This document shows, piece by piece, positions 1 to 11,741 of a stretch of DNA of 20,980 bases. Every line of letters starts with the position of its first letter. The first letter of the stretch is position 1. Source of the stretch: Pelargonium cotyledonis (lineage: Eukaryota > Streptophyta > Magnoliopsida > Geraniales > Geraniaceae); assembly GCA_036897625.1 (NCBI GenBank), contig JAYMTA010001243.1:1-20980 (forward strand). The letters run 5' to 3'. The notes beneath the pieces were generated by a model. The model was not told where the DNA came from, did not search any database, and saw only the letters and a list, made by a program, of their open reading frames with translations. A program made the position numbers and the translations under genes.

Positions 1-230
1 GGGGTGGTGTGGTGAGGAGGGTTTCCCGGCCAATGCCCCTGTTTCTTGTTTCCGAACCTCTTAATTTTGTTGGGATGTCTAGTATTTGGTTTACAGTTTG
101 TATTTCGTTTTAGTTGATTTCCTTTTTTAGATTGGTTAGGTCGGTTTCTTCTTATGTTGTTTTTCTTTGTTACGTACTTTTAGTAACGATGTGCAGTACT
201 CAATGAAGTGTCTTTCATTTCCACTGAAAA
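1..230. other. Window edge, possible 3' end of an unseen upstream gene
   Basis: The first ~45 bases are GC-rich and are followed by T- and GT-rich sequence of the kind found in plant 3' untranslated regions. Short open stretches run off the left edge in two + frames (stops near positions 62 and 112), but none resembles a protein I know. A coding tail or 3'UTR on + is an inference from composition only. Confidence 0.25.
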
Positions 231-1454
231 AAGGAGTAACTTATATATACTTTATCTATAAAATAAAATCAAAAACAACTTATATAAACAAGCCTAAGCC
301 ATAATCTTATCCTCACTCCGCGCGTAAGATAGGTGTCCAATTTTAGGAGGGCCAAACATTGTGTCACATTTTCTCTACAAAACATATAATAATAATAATA
401 ATTCTCATTCCATCTTACTTTGAAATAAATTATCATTTCTAGTACTTATATTTATAATTAATAATTAAATAATACAGAACATAAACGCTTCTCTATTTTA
501 TGTGTTTCTTCCCCTCGAGCGACCCTCACATTGCCTTACACCCAACTTTTGCATTTCTCCAACAATAACATCATCGATGACATGATGAGTATTTGATTCG
601 GGCGGAAAATATTCAAATTTCACTTCATCATTGTGTATGAATACTCCAATCACTTGAGGGTGTGGTATTAGAGTATATATTACCATATACAATTAATTAT
701 GTTTTTAAATGGTCATTAAAGTTCTCCAAAAATATAAAAAAGTACATAAAAAAAAAGTACATAATCTACACCGTAGTTAAGTGAATTCATGGAATAGATA
801 AGTAAAATGAATAAAAATTGATAAAACAACTAATTCATCAAAACGTTTAAAACAGATTTGAAGACATTAATTGGTGAAGAAGAATTGAAAAGTAGCTTAA
901 AAAGTGATTATATTTTTCATGTAAGAAAAAAAAAAATTGTTTTCAGAAAGTCACATTGTACCAACCATTAAGCTTCCTTTTCAAGAGATGATGATATCAA
1001 TACTCAAATCAAGGCTTTTCATAAACTTTTTTTTATCTTTTCCTTTAAATCATTAGCACTTTTTTTTTTAACTATATATTTTTTCCTTGTCTCCAAACAA
1101 ACAAAACAAATCATTCTTGTCCCCCTCATATTCTCCACCATATATCAACCCTAGTTATATTCATCTATGGTAAAATAAATGTCATGTTTGATTTAAAGTT
1201 TTGTTTTAAAGTAAATATTTTTTTTATTCAAGGATTTAGATATCCATGAATAATTAATAATGTTAGTTAATATATATTGAGTTTGTTAAGCACGTACATG
1301 TCCATGGCGATGAAAGGCTATATATGCAGTACCAACAACTTTTTTTAATTTTTCTCAAAATAGAAAGAAAGACACTTATTTAGAAGCATAGAAAGTAGTA
1401 CATTTTAGACTTTGTTGTGTTGTGTTTACTTTATATGTATCTTTAATGTACTTA

Positions 1455-1640
1455 CTCGGTTTCAAAATGAGGTTCTTATTTTCTACTTTGAGAAAATTTA
1501 AGATTTTAGTTGATGTAGTATATTTACTCTTGTATCGTCATGATCGTACAACTAACTTATTATAGAGATACTATTAAAAATTCATGCATAACTAACCTCA
1601 CAAAAGTTTAAGAGAAACCTGACACTCATTTTGGGACGGA
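1455..1640. mobile_element. Decayed Stowaway-like MITE (Tc1/mariner type)
   Basis: The left end reads CTCGGTTTCAAAATGAG after a TA (1453-1454). The right end reads CTCATTTTGGGACGGA before a TA (1641-1642). The two ends are inverted repeats resembling the Stowaway terminus CTCCCTCCGTCCC, with a few bases lost at each tip. The length of about 186 bp and TA flanks fit a non-autonomous Stowaway element, and no coding capacity is present. The lost terminal bases mark it as older than the copy at 13138-13350. Confidence 0.6.
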
Positions 1641-2260
1641 TAAAGCAATATCATACATTATGTGTTATGTGTATGATCCATACATGAAATATTTAGCTCA
1701 AAATATCAAACACGCCCTTTAGACAACCTCCTCAAAACATAGAGAGATTTGTCGAATAATTATAATATCCTAATCTCCCTTGCCAGGTTGTTTAAGACTT
1801 TAAGTGGGATACATCTTGTCACGTAATTGCCTTGGTTAACTTCAAATTTGAGTTATTAACTTGTTTCAACCTCCCATCTCCTTTATTAATTAAGCTTGTT
1901 GATGTGTATAGGATCAATATAATTTCATGGCCCCCTCCTTAATTCCTTATTGAGGCCAATCCACATCACCTTTAAACTTTTCAAGTCAAAAGTTGCAATT
2001 ACAGTACCTTGAGAGGAAAAAAAAAAACCCATTCCATGTCTAATCTTAATGACTAATGCTAAGATGATAACTATTATTGAACCTATCTTGTCTCCAATTG
2101 ATTTGATGGATATATTGGGATTGGACACCAACGTAGACTTCTTTTCGTTTTATCAGCAACGTAAAATTATATTTGAAATAACAATATTTTTTACTACTAA
2201 AAAGAAGTGTCACACTAAATTCTACCCCACAAACTCCATCTCATACTATTGATAAAGAAA

Positions 2261-2313
2261 TTCAAACTTAAAATCTCATATAAAATTCAAAGAGTTTTAA
2301 CCACTTGGCTTGA
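2261..2313 (-). repeat. Degenerate tRNA-like/SINE-like trace
   Basis: On the - strand, AAGCCAAGTGGTTA (2313-2300) resembles an internal Pol III A box. It is followed about 30 bases on by AAGTTTGAAT (2270-2261), a decayed form of the B box GGTTCGAAT. Order and spacing fit a tRNA-derived SINE head. No cloverleaf or element ends can be drawn, so this is only a weak call. Confidence 0.25.
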
Positions 2314-3769
2314 TGAGTCTTTATTACCGTAGTAAACTTTTAACATTACAAAGAGAAGAAAAAGGACAATAGTGTTTTACTATGCATAGCATGAGTTTGG
2401 TTGGCGAGAGTTGAGCATTGTGGGCCAGAACATAAGGCCTAACAGTTTGATTCAAATATGGGTCTCTACTAAATAAGGGCCTTCTATTATGAGTTCTGGG
2501 CCAGATCATACAAAGGGCCTTTGTATTATATTTGATTGGGCTCATTTTGAACTATCCTTTAAATTTTCTCCTATAACAATCTATCAAATTTTGTTCCAAT
2601 TGATTTTGATTTGCATTTCCATTGCTTTTGGTGTGATTGAATGCCAGATTTGTCTACCTAGTTGATCTTGCATAATCTGTTAGATTTGTTTACTGTTCAT
2701 GTGTTAGATTAGGAAGCCAATAGTCTTGGATCCAACTTCAGAATTCTTGGGTCATCACTCTTGAGGCACTTGGATCCTACAAGGAATGAAAACACGATTA
2801 AGTGGAAACTAGAGTGTGACCGAGAATTCATCTCGAACGTAAGAATGCGATTTATATCTTGAGGTTTTAAAAGTGCTATCAGACTGGATATAGTTTGAAA
2901 GAGAAATAAGTAATGTGTATGTGTAGAGAATGAATTAAGAAGTGAATCATCTTTTTCTACAAGGAAAGATGTATATATAATTACAAAGATGATTGATGAT
3001 GTAATGTCGTGTGATTGATTGGTAGTGATGTCATATTAAACTCATAGACATGTCGTACTTTTTACAGTCCTCCGACTTGGATTCGAAACTCCACTTACAT
3101 ACCAAGTGTGGTGCATGGTAACTTCAATGAAAGCATCTACTAGTAATTATATGTGATTTCCTACGGGAATATTTGGTAGAGGTGAGCACGGGTGACCTTG
3201 AACACATAGTTCTCGAGCCCAATGATATAAATCATTGGGAGCATAGATAGAGACCTCCTTCTAGGTGCACTGATGTGACAGTCTTCTGTGAATAGGAAGT
3301 TTGAGCTTGATATCCTTTTAGGCGCAGAGCACGCATTTATAAACAAGCTCCTGGTAATAACATTTTTTTTATTTAACTTGCAAAATCAAGTACAACATGT
3401 CACGATATGTCACATCACTATTTTTATAAAAATTATCAAATTCAATATACGCCGTAAATGTGTTCCTCATGGGACTAGCCTCACTGCACTGACGTTGCGT
3501 TTAATTTATTTTTCAATCAAACGAAATCAAAATTTATGTTCGGAATTGTACATTCAAAATTCATGCCCTAACACATAAGTAGCTTGCACTTTATTTGTTT
3601 GTTTGAGTCCAATACGCGAAATCCTATGAAATCAGGGGAACAAAAAAGGAAAAAGAAAAAGACAGAAGCAGTGTTGTGATCGATTCATCGGAAAACACCA
3701 CTGACACCTCCGTCTGATTTTCTGAGAGTACAGAGACGAACATAGATAGGTAGGGCTGGTTTCAGGCAC

Positions 3770-6700
3770 ATGGAAGAGGACAAGAGCGGCGCGTCTCTCC
3801 CGTCGGGTCCGGACGCCAAGAAGCGGCGCGTGAGCTACTTCTACGAGCCCTCCATCGGCGATTACTACTACGGCCAGGGCCATCCCATGAAGCCCCACCG
3901 CATCCGCATGGCCCACAACCTCATCGTTCACTACTCCCTCCACCGCCGCCTCGAGATCAGCCGCCCCTTCCCGGCCTCCCCCGACGACATCCGCCGTTTC
4001 CACTCCTCCGATTACGTCGACTTCCTCTCCTCCGTCTCTCCGGAGTCCCTCTCCGACTACACCTACACCCGCCACCAGAAGCGTTTCAACGTCGGCGAGG
4101 ACTGCCCGGTCTTCGACGGCTTGTTTGGCTTCTGCCCGGCCTCCGCCGGCGGCTCTATTGGCGCCGCCGTCAAGCTCAACCGTGGAGATTCCGACATTGC
4201 CCTGAATTGGGCCGGTGGCTTGCACCATGCCAAGAAGGCTGAGGCTTCTGGGTTCTGCTATGTCAATGACATTGTGCTGGGCATTCTTGAGCTGCTCAAG
4301 GTTCACAGGGTAATATTTCTATGCTAGTAATTGTTTGAAATTTTATTGATGCTTTGTTCTCTTTGATATATGCTAAAAATTTGACATTTTCTCTATTTGA
4401 TAGTTGGTGAATTATGATATTAGTTATGCCTGAAATGTTATGAATGTGAATTTTTGTTCATAATTGTTTTGTAATAAAAAGGAGTGAACTGTTAAAAGGG
4501 GTTTATAGCTAGGTATTGATTCATGCTTGTTTATACTTAAATTTTACGGTTTTACATTACTTTTGCTCCTTCCGGATACTCTCTTTGGCTTTTGAGAAGG
4601 CATATGACAAATTGTGAAAACTTAAAATTCAGTGATAGTTGCAGATTGAGTGGAGGTTCCAAGTTCTAACTTTGGAAATTACATCCTGTTAAATCCTTTG
4701 TTAACTATGGTGATTTTTCCACTTCATCATTTAAAAGAATGAAATGAAAAATGTTACCATGTTAGATTGGATTGGTATTTTGTGGTGTCAAAATCAATGC
4801 TGTTACTGAAGTAGAGTGACGGATGAATGTTTTTTTGTTGTTGGTTGGAATGGAAATGGTTTAAACAAATAGCATATGGAGCCAATATGAGTTGTAATTT
4901 TTACCTTATATTTGTATTATATATACATACTTTTGTACCCTATCATAGTTACCATACTATTTTGCTTAACAGTAGGAATCTGATTCACCTAATATTTCTG
5001 TGCAGCGTGTATTATATATAGATATTGATGTTCACCATGGTGATGGTGTAGAGGAGGCATTTTTTACTACTGACAGAGTTATGACTGTATCTTTTCACAA
5101 ATTTGGAGATTTCTTCCCAGGGACTGGGCATATCAGAGATGTTGGTGCAGGGTCTGGAAAGAACTATGCGCTGAATGTTCCATTGAATGATGGGATGGAC
5201 GATGAGAGTTTCCGTGGCTTGTTTCGTCCAGTCATCCAGAAAGTCATGCAGGTTTATCAGCCAGATGCTGTAGTTCTTCAGTGTGGGGCAGATTCACTTT
5301 CTGGTGACAGGCTGGGGTGCTTTAATTTGTCTGTTAAGGGCCATGCTGATTGCCTCCGCTTCCTTAGGTCCTATAATGTTCCACTGATGGTATTGGGTGG
5401 TGGAGGATATACTATTCGAAATGTTGCTCGGTGCTGGTGCTATGAGGTCTCTCTCTCTCTCTCTCTCCCTCTCTCTCTCTCTCACGAGCACGCACGCACA
5501 CACAGTCAGAACTCAGTAACTCAAAAACCTTTTACATTTTCGTCTTTTACTGAGCAAAGTATTGAAGTAAAGGGTGTCCCAATGTATCAGGCTCCCATCA
5601 TGTGACCTCCTAGAAGGTTCGCAGCAAGGTTAATCAGCAAAAAGTATAATATTTAGTTTACACGACAGAAGACACATCTAGCATTGGTGTTGAGTCCCAA
5701 ATCAACTTGCCTGTTCTTAGTTGTTAGAACCCACTCCTAATAGTATCTATGGGTTGAATAACTTCGTAAAACTATAGAATGTTACCCTTCAGTCCATAAT
5801 TCCAAATCTATCCCTCATTTCTTAATTGTTAAAACTTAAAACTGACATGAGAAAGATAGTAGTCACTGAATGACATCTTCCGAGCCTGTATTGGGCCTAT
5901 TAAATGAGCTTGAATAGAAATGCAGAGATCAGGCCCAGAGGAAGCAATTCGTAGAATTACCTTGCATTATAGCAGCAGCAAAACCTTATTAGAAAATTGA
6001 AATATCATGTATCACTTTGTATTCAAATGCTTTTATCACATTCTTTTATTCCCTTTCATCTTAATAATGAAATGTTTCGGTGCATGATTTACATTTTTTA
6101 CCTTGTCACAGACAGCTGTTGCAGTTGGGGTGGAACCTGATAACAAATTGCCTTATAATGAATATTATGAGTACTTTGGCCCAGATTATACCCTTCACAT
6201 TGAACCGTGCAACATGGAGAACCTTAACTCACCAAAAGATTTGGAGAGAATAAGGTGATTTCCTCTGTGCATAACATGTTTATCGTTTTAAATTCTGATG
6301 GTGCTTGTGATTGTATTATAATTTATAAGATAGTATTTTAATATGTATGCTAATTGTTTGTTTTGATCATATGATAGTATAAAGAATTTAAAACAACACT
6401 GTGATTTTACTTATTATTTTCAAATCTGAATTATTCTTGGTTACTAAAAATGTGTTCTTTTGTTCATAACCAAAACCATCTAACCTCAGTATATACAGGC
6501 ATTGCTCTTGAATGACAAACTCTTTCAATCATTATACGTGTGAAACAAATCAATGTAAAATTGTAAACTAGTCTGCCTCTTATGATGGTTATATTGTATT
6601 GTGATATCAATGTATCCATTTATCTGTACTGTAGAGAGTCATTTCCTTATTTTGGGATGGAACTATGGCCTCTTTCACTGAAAGACAATTCTTAGATGAT

Positions 6701-8199
6701 GCTTATCGAGGGAAGATCAGACTGCAGAAGATAACTAGGGTTAAGATTAGTGTACATTTAATGTGACTATAGCCTCCATTCAGCCACAAATGAGCCAATA
6801 TGAAACATCAAACATGTCATTCATAGATGATGAATAATGTGATCCATTAATGTCAAATATACAACTTAAGTTAATGAGTAATGGCTACAATATGCCAAGG
6901 ATCATGGGGCACCTTTATTCAAATATAAGTTTTTTCTTTGATAAGTGTACAATGACAGTTCATCAATATGATTCTAGGACTAAACTCGAACCCTCTACAT
7001 CAGTTCTAAGATGTCCATTTCTTAACTTTTACTGAGAACTTGAACCGTGTTTGCTTGACGGTGTAAATTTTTTTAGCGGACAATTTAAGTTTGGCGGTTT
7101 GTGGATAATACACGAGTAATTTGATTGACAGTTCCTCCATTTATTGCAATACTTGGTAATCATATTTGACCAGGTCATGTATATGTACTAGTTTGTGATA
7201 CCATGAATGTTTGTTATGTTATGTCATGTCTTAGGCACCCTTCAATCTGTCATGCTAACCAATTGTTAAAGTATGATTAGCTATACCATGACTGTAAGAC
7301 TAGAACTTCCTGTTGGGTTATTATTATTTGGAGAATATTTGTATAATATTTTAGATTGATGAATTGTTCACTTATTAGGGGAAAAAAGATGCTAACGTCA
7401 CCCTTGCTTACAATACAATACTGAGTTTATAGCTTGATGTGTAGTTTAAATTGTCTACTTTATTCTTGGGGCACTTAATTTTCTTTTAAGAAAAAATTCT
7501 AACAAACACATTATTTATAAACAATTGAAGGAACATACTACTAGAGCAACTCTCTAGATTACCACATGCTCCCAGTGTACCTTTCCAGACAACGCCACCT
7601 ACAACTGAAGTTCCTGAGGAGGTTGGTTGCTACTGACAAATTTCTCAATCATTTCCCTTGATTTAACTCAGTTACCATTTCTTTTCGTGTTATGTTCTTA
7701 CCGGAGGGCATGTTTCTGTAGGCTGAAGAGGATATGGATGAGAGACCCAAACCTCGCATTTGGAATGGTGAGGATAATGAGTCTGACAATGACGAGGAAG
7801 AGAAGCCTTGGCGTAAGTCATCAAACTCTCGCAGCCTGCATTCATCAGATATGGTGATGAGGTAGAACACTCTATGCCTTGTGTGCTCAACACTGTGGTA
7901 AAAAATATCATTTTGTTTGTCCAAGTAAAATGTACAATTGTTGGGTTTTGTGTATATGTTGTTCTTCAGAGGAATATATTCCTTTTTCCCTACTACTTTT
8001 GTTTTCTTTGTTGTCACTTGGGCCATTTTGTTCGTTTGGTACGCCCACTTTCACCTTGTGTTTTGAATTGATTTGTGGCTAATTACTCATCAATACTTCT
8101 CATCTAAGCTAATTTTATTCTCTTTTCGGCTAATACAGGGATTTTGCGGGTGAAATGGATGATGAAGAGAAAACAACAGATGAACATCCACCAAACTGA
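3770..8199 (+). CDS. HDA6: HDA6-like class I (RPD3-type) histone deacetylase, six exons
   Basis: Predicted exons are 3770-4309, 5006-5446, 6112-6254, 7531-7621, 7722-7861 and 8139-8199, giving 471 residues, the length I recall for Arabidopsis HDA6. The start follows from the HDA6-like N-terminus ([15 protein letters not shown]) and a basic KKRR near residue 18. The deacetylase domain spans about residues 20-330. Visible active-site elements are GGLHHAKK (H152/H153), DIDVHHGDG with zinc ligands D188 and H190, GADSLSGD with the third ligand D276, and GGGGY with the transition-state Tyr Y315. The C-terminal tail is acidic ([10 protein letters not shown]). The family removes acetyl groups from histone tails in the nucleus; HDA6 acts in transposon, rDNA and transgene silencing with DNA methylation. 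All joins keep frame (phases 0,0,2,0,2). The exon 4 acceptor (TTGAAG/G) is unusually weak. Orthology to HDA6 rather than HDA19 rests on the N-terminus and neighbouring genes. Confidence 0.95.
5447..5484 (+). repeat. CT microsatellite abutting the intron 2 donor of HDA6-like
   Basis: The intron begins GTCTCTCT directly after the exon codons TAT GAG and continues as an imperfect CT run, interrupted by CCC, to about 5484. The donor therefore lacks the usual GTAAGT extension. The assignment of the donor is fixed by the protein join [14 protein letters not shown]. Confidence 0.85.
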
Positions 8200-8595
8200 T
8201 GATGTCTGAAACTAAACCACATAGTTTAGATGATTTAAAAACTGCATAAAGATCTGTTCTAGGTCAAGTCTAGGTATTATTTTTTCCCTGTTTACTATGA
8301 ACTCTAGCAATTTCCCAACAAAATGAGTTACAATTGACAAATGTAGGACTTGTTATGGACATGGATGGCAATAGTACTTTTTTCTCTTTTGGTAATTGAA
8401 TGTATAAATTATCAACCCATATTTGGAATTTTGATGCATCTTTGATTCATTTCAAAAGTTCTCGACATGTAATTGAAATTTGAGGCCACAGTTTTGTGAG
8501 TGACAGTCAGTTGAACCCGCACATATTGCACTAAGAACCCGTAACCCGAAGCTAAGAAACTAAACTTGACTAAAAACTCGAATTGTAATGATAAT

Positions 8596-8629
8596 GGCCC
8601 AAATGGCCAGAAATGCTTGGAACTGGGCT
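8596..8629 (+). promoter_or_regulatory. Two site II-type (TGGGCY) elements upstream of the methyltransferase-like gene
   Basis: GGCCCA (8596-8601, TGGGCC on -) and TGGGCT (8624-8629) lie 68-101 bases before the ATG at 8697. Pairs of TGGGCY site II motifs are known near the transcription starts of plant housekeeping genes, many for ribosomal or organelle proteins, and bind TCP factors. The position fits a proximal promoter in the 497-bp gap after the HDA6-like stop. Function is inferred. Confidence 0.45.
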
Positions 8630-8696
8630 TGTATATCATCCATTGTTTGGTTTCTACTCTTATCTGTTCACAGTCTCTGGTTGAGTAGAGACTGAA

Positions 8697-9659
8697 ATGT
8701 TATCATCTCTAGCGCCAAGCAGCTTCCTCAAAATCCGACCGTCCGCTTACTGCCAATTTAAACTTAACCGCCATTCTCCTCCGCCGGACCTCCGTTTCTC
8801 GCCGAGACCACCTCCCTGGTCGCGACGGTTGGTTGCTAAATCTCAAGCGACCCAGGAAAACGGCATACCCATCGACGACGTCAAAACCCTGGCCAAGTTC
8901 CAGTCCAGGTACAATTACATCAGGGTTCTCGAAGTTTCCAGAAAGGCCGACCATCCCTTCCGAGGCTCCCGGCTGCTCCTCCTCGACCGGCCAGGGAACA
9001 TCCACAGCATAACTTTCCTCTTCGATCTACTCACCAACACTTACTTCGATGTGTTCGCCACGTTGCCGCCCATTCTGCCTCCCGGTCCGGTGGCGATTCT
9101 CGGCTTCGGCGCTGGCTCCGCCGCTCGCTTGATTCTCGAACTGTTCCCGGAGTTGGTGGTTCACGGCTGGGAGCTCGACCCGTCTGTGGTGTCAGTGGGG
9201 AGGGAGTTTTTTGAGGTTGAGAAGCTTGAGAGGCTACACCCAGATAGGCTTTTCATTCACATTGGAAATGCCCTAGAAGCTAGTGTTAAAGATGGGTTTT
9301 CTGGGATTTTAGTTGATTTGTTCAGTAAGGGTTGTTTGATACCCGAGCTTCAGGACCCGAAAACTTGGGTGAAGCTGAGGAAGTCCTTGAGGAGAGGTGG
9401 GAGGATCATGGTTAATGTGGCTGGTAGTTGTGTTGAAGCCGAGGACTCGTCGATAGATGGAGACGTGGTTATGAAAGAGTCTCTTGAGGCAATGTATAGT
9501 GTTTTTGGGGACAAGCTGTTTGTTTTGAATCTTGGGAACAGGAAGGATGATAGCTCCATTGCTCTTACTGGTGAATTTCCTGATCTTGAAGCTTGGAGAA
9601 ACGCTCTTCCCGAGTCTTTGAAGTGTTATGCTGATATGTGGAGGCCATTCAAGGGTTAG
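8697..9659 (+). CDS. SAM-dependent methyltransferase/spermidine-synthase-fold protein, likely plastid-targeted
   Basis: This is a single exon of 320 codons. The first ~48 residues are rich in Ser, Arg and Pro with few acidic residues, as in a chloroplast transit peptide. From about residue 130 a Rossmann-type core is visible. It has a glycine-rich motif I (AILGFGAGSAARL, with GFGAGS at 136-141), an acidic strand end (GWELDPSVV, E159/D161) and a later GILVDLFS (D207). This layout is shared by class I methyltransferases and spermidine synthases. I do not see the aminopropyltransferase signatures of true polyamine synthases, so substrate and reaction are unknown. The Arabidopsis counterpart by position, from memory AT5G63100, is annotated only as a SAM-dependent methyltransferase superfamily protein. 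The gene is GC-rich at its 5' end and lies head-to-tail behind the HDA6-like gene. Confidence 0.9.
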   Translation: MLSSLAPSSFLKIRPSAYCQFKLNRHSPPPDLRFSPRPPPWSRRLVAKSQATQENGIPIDDVKTLAKFQSRYNYIRVLEVSRKADHPFRGSRLLLLDRPGNIHSITFLFDLLTNTYFDVFATLPPILPPGPVAILGFGAGSAARLILELFPELVVHGWELDPSVVSVGREFFEVEKLERLHPDRLFIHIGNALEASVKDGFSGILVDLFSKGCLIPELQDPKTWVKLRKSLRRGGRIMVNVAGSCVEAEDSSIDGDVVMKESLEAMYSVFGDKLFVLNLGNRKDDSSIALTGEFPDLEAWRNALPESLKCYADMWRPFKG

Positions 9660-10984
9660 TATACGTTATCATTCTGTCTTTTATCTCTGTTATTGGTTTA
9701 TTATTGTTTTTGTCGCCTATGTATGCTTGTGAATGAAAATGAAGTAGCCATTGAGTTAATGTTGTCTAAAAGGAGCTTATCATTCATATTGAGATACATT
9801 TCTTTTGTCCTACCTCAGTATTAAAAAAACAGACTGGATTCATAGCAAACTCAGTGAATTAGTTAAGCAAGTTTAGTTTCATTGGATAATCAAATGTTTT
9901 TCAAGCATATAACAAACACACTTGGACTGGTATTCCAGTCAAGATATAGATACTGGAAGTCACTTGGTACATTAGAAAGGGAAAATAATGATATAAAAAA
10001 TATGTAAACACTGGTTAGATAATAACCGTATGATGCAGTCCTTGGCATTTGTCAATTTCTTTTCCTGGGAATTGTTGAATTTATTAGCTACATAGGGCTA
10101 TCTTCAATCACAAGCCTGAGAAAAAAATCTCAATTCAATAGTCTTGCTGAGCAATCTCAAGAATCTCATTAGGCTATAATTGATGAAAAAGAACTCGCTA
10201 CCTCCCACTAATGTCTGTGTTGAATCCCACCTTAGCCTTCTAGACAAATATTCAAGCATGAACACTAACTTTCCACTGTCAACACGAGGGGTCAATTTAA
10301 GGAAACCATGTTCAACTTAAACTAAAAAGGGACCAAATGCATCCCATCCCACAAACCATTACACCTCTTGTTCAATGGAAGGATTGCCATTAATTCTGTT
10401 TGTATTTAGCATTATAGCACTAGCAAGCATGAAGCATCTTTGTGGTCATAGTAATGAACTTCTATGACTGCCTTTCATCAGACACTCTTTTTAGTATCAG
10501 AGCATTGTGATCACCTCTCCTATTTGCTAGGTCCATCATAATTGGAATATCATATATTCGGTTACTTCAACTATTAGATTTCAATATCCATAGACTCTCT
10601 TCTGGCCGGTACATGACCATTTTAGGCTAAGTTCCAATTCATATAGGTGGCCTGTGTCATTCAGTTGATTTATTTGCTTGTGGATATTGGCAAGAACATG
10701 AAACTTACAGTGCAGTAGGTACTTATTCCTACTTGCTACTATAGAGTTCCTTCTGTAATGTTCTCTGGAACCATGAGAAATTGATGGATGCTGACTGTAA
10801 CTTTATCGGGCTTTCATAGTATGATATCTTAATTGAAGACAGTCCATGCTGAAACAACTTGTGGTTTTACTGTTGTTAGGGATGTTGGGTTTGGTGGATA
10901 CCATTTTGCTGGAAGTTGGCCAAAATATTGATACTGATAGTTTTTGTTTGAGATTAGTTTTTGATCTGTCATTCATTTAGGCTG
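9660..10984. other. Intergenic region 3' of the methyltransferase-like gene
   Basis: The first 100-200 bases are presumably the 3'UTR. Beyond that no gene, RNA gene or complete transposon is recognised. A match to an initiator-Met primer-binding site, AGTATCAGAGCATTG at 10493-10507, is the only retroelement-like sign. Confidence 0.4.
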
Positions 10985-11741
10985 TGTGCTATTGAGCATA
11001 TACTTGAATTGACCAGCAAGTGCTTAGATTGAGGGTATGGTTTTTTAGTATTCTTTTTAAATTGGCATCAAACTTTGACTTTCATGGATGGTTGATTACC
11101 TATTCTAAGCACAAGGGTTTGATTAATAGAAGTTGCGTAGAAGTTCCTTACCTAATCTCAGAAGTCAGAACTGTGGGTTTGATCACTAAGAAGTGATGTA
11201 CAAAACTGTCTGGTTAGTTTATGATCCTTATACAGCTGCACTACAAGCCAAAATTCTCAAGTTGCTCTTTTGCAACTTGTGGGAATAGTTGACTTCGGAT
11301 TTGCTAGCTCTACATATAAGTAGAAATGTTAAACTTATTTGGATAAAGAACTTTAATAAGCTTGAGCTAATCATATATGTATAAGTTTGATTTCTTCATT
11401 TCATAAGCCTAGCTAATAATAAGTCACTTGTTAGGCAGTAGTACATTCACTCCTATAATATCAAAGTTGTATTGTTGTGTTTATTTAATTGCAATGTAGT
11501 CAGTAATGGTTGGCTGGGCTAAAGCAATCAATATCCTGCACAGTCCATTCAAATAATGGTTTCTCCTCCATTGTCAGTTCCGTACTACTTGATTTTCAAA
11601 CCTAAAACAGTTCTAAATGGCAGGATTCTCGGCAACTCTGTTTCCAAGTGGTGTCGAAAAAATAATATTTGTTCTGAAAGCGAGGGAAGTGTAACCTCAA
11701 AGTCATGGTCAACCTTGGAAAAAACATGAAACCTTACATTT

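Larger units (their letters stand above)
231..3769. other. AT-rich intergenic region upstream of the HDA6-like gene
   Basis: No convincing gene is seen in about 3.5 kb. The stretch holds a decayed Stowaway-like MITE (1455-1640), a tRNA/SINE-like trace (2261-2313, - strand), a run of GGGCC motifs (2421-2542), and a short hairpin (3218-3239). Its short open frames lack family signatures. The HDA6-like promoter and leader should lie in the last 100-300 bases, but no clear TATA box is visible there. Confidence 0.5.

Noticed and set aside
2730..2900. Loose similarity between this segment and 16480-16620 (both with GAATT(C/T)ATCTCGAA and ATGCGATTT)
   Set aside because: It suggests pieces of one old LTR family, but the match is too short and interrupted to call an element or boundaries by eye.
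3632..4306. A 224-codon open frame on - opposite HDA6 exon 1
   Set aside because: It is the antisense shadow of a GC-rich coding exon; its Ala/Val/Gly/Glu-rich translation has no domain and the + strand matches HDA6 residue by residue.
8709..9005. A 98-codon open frame on - within the methyltransferase-like gene
   Set aside because: Antisense shadow of the GC-rich 5' part of a real single-exon gene.
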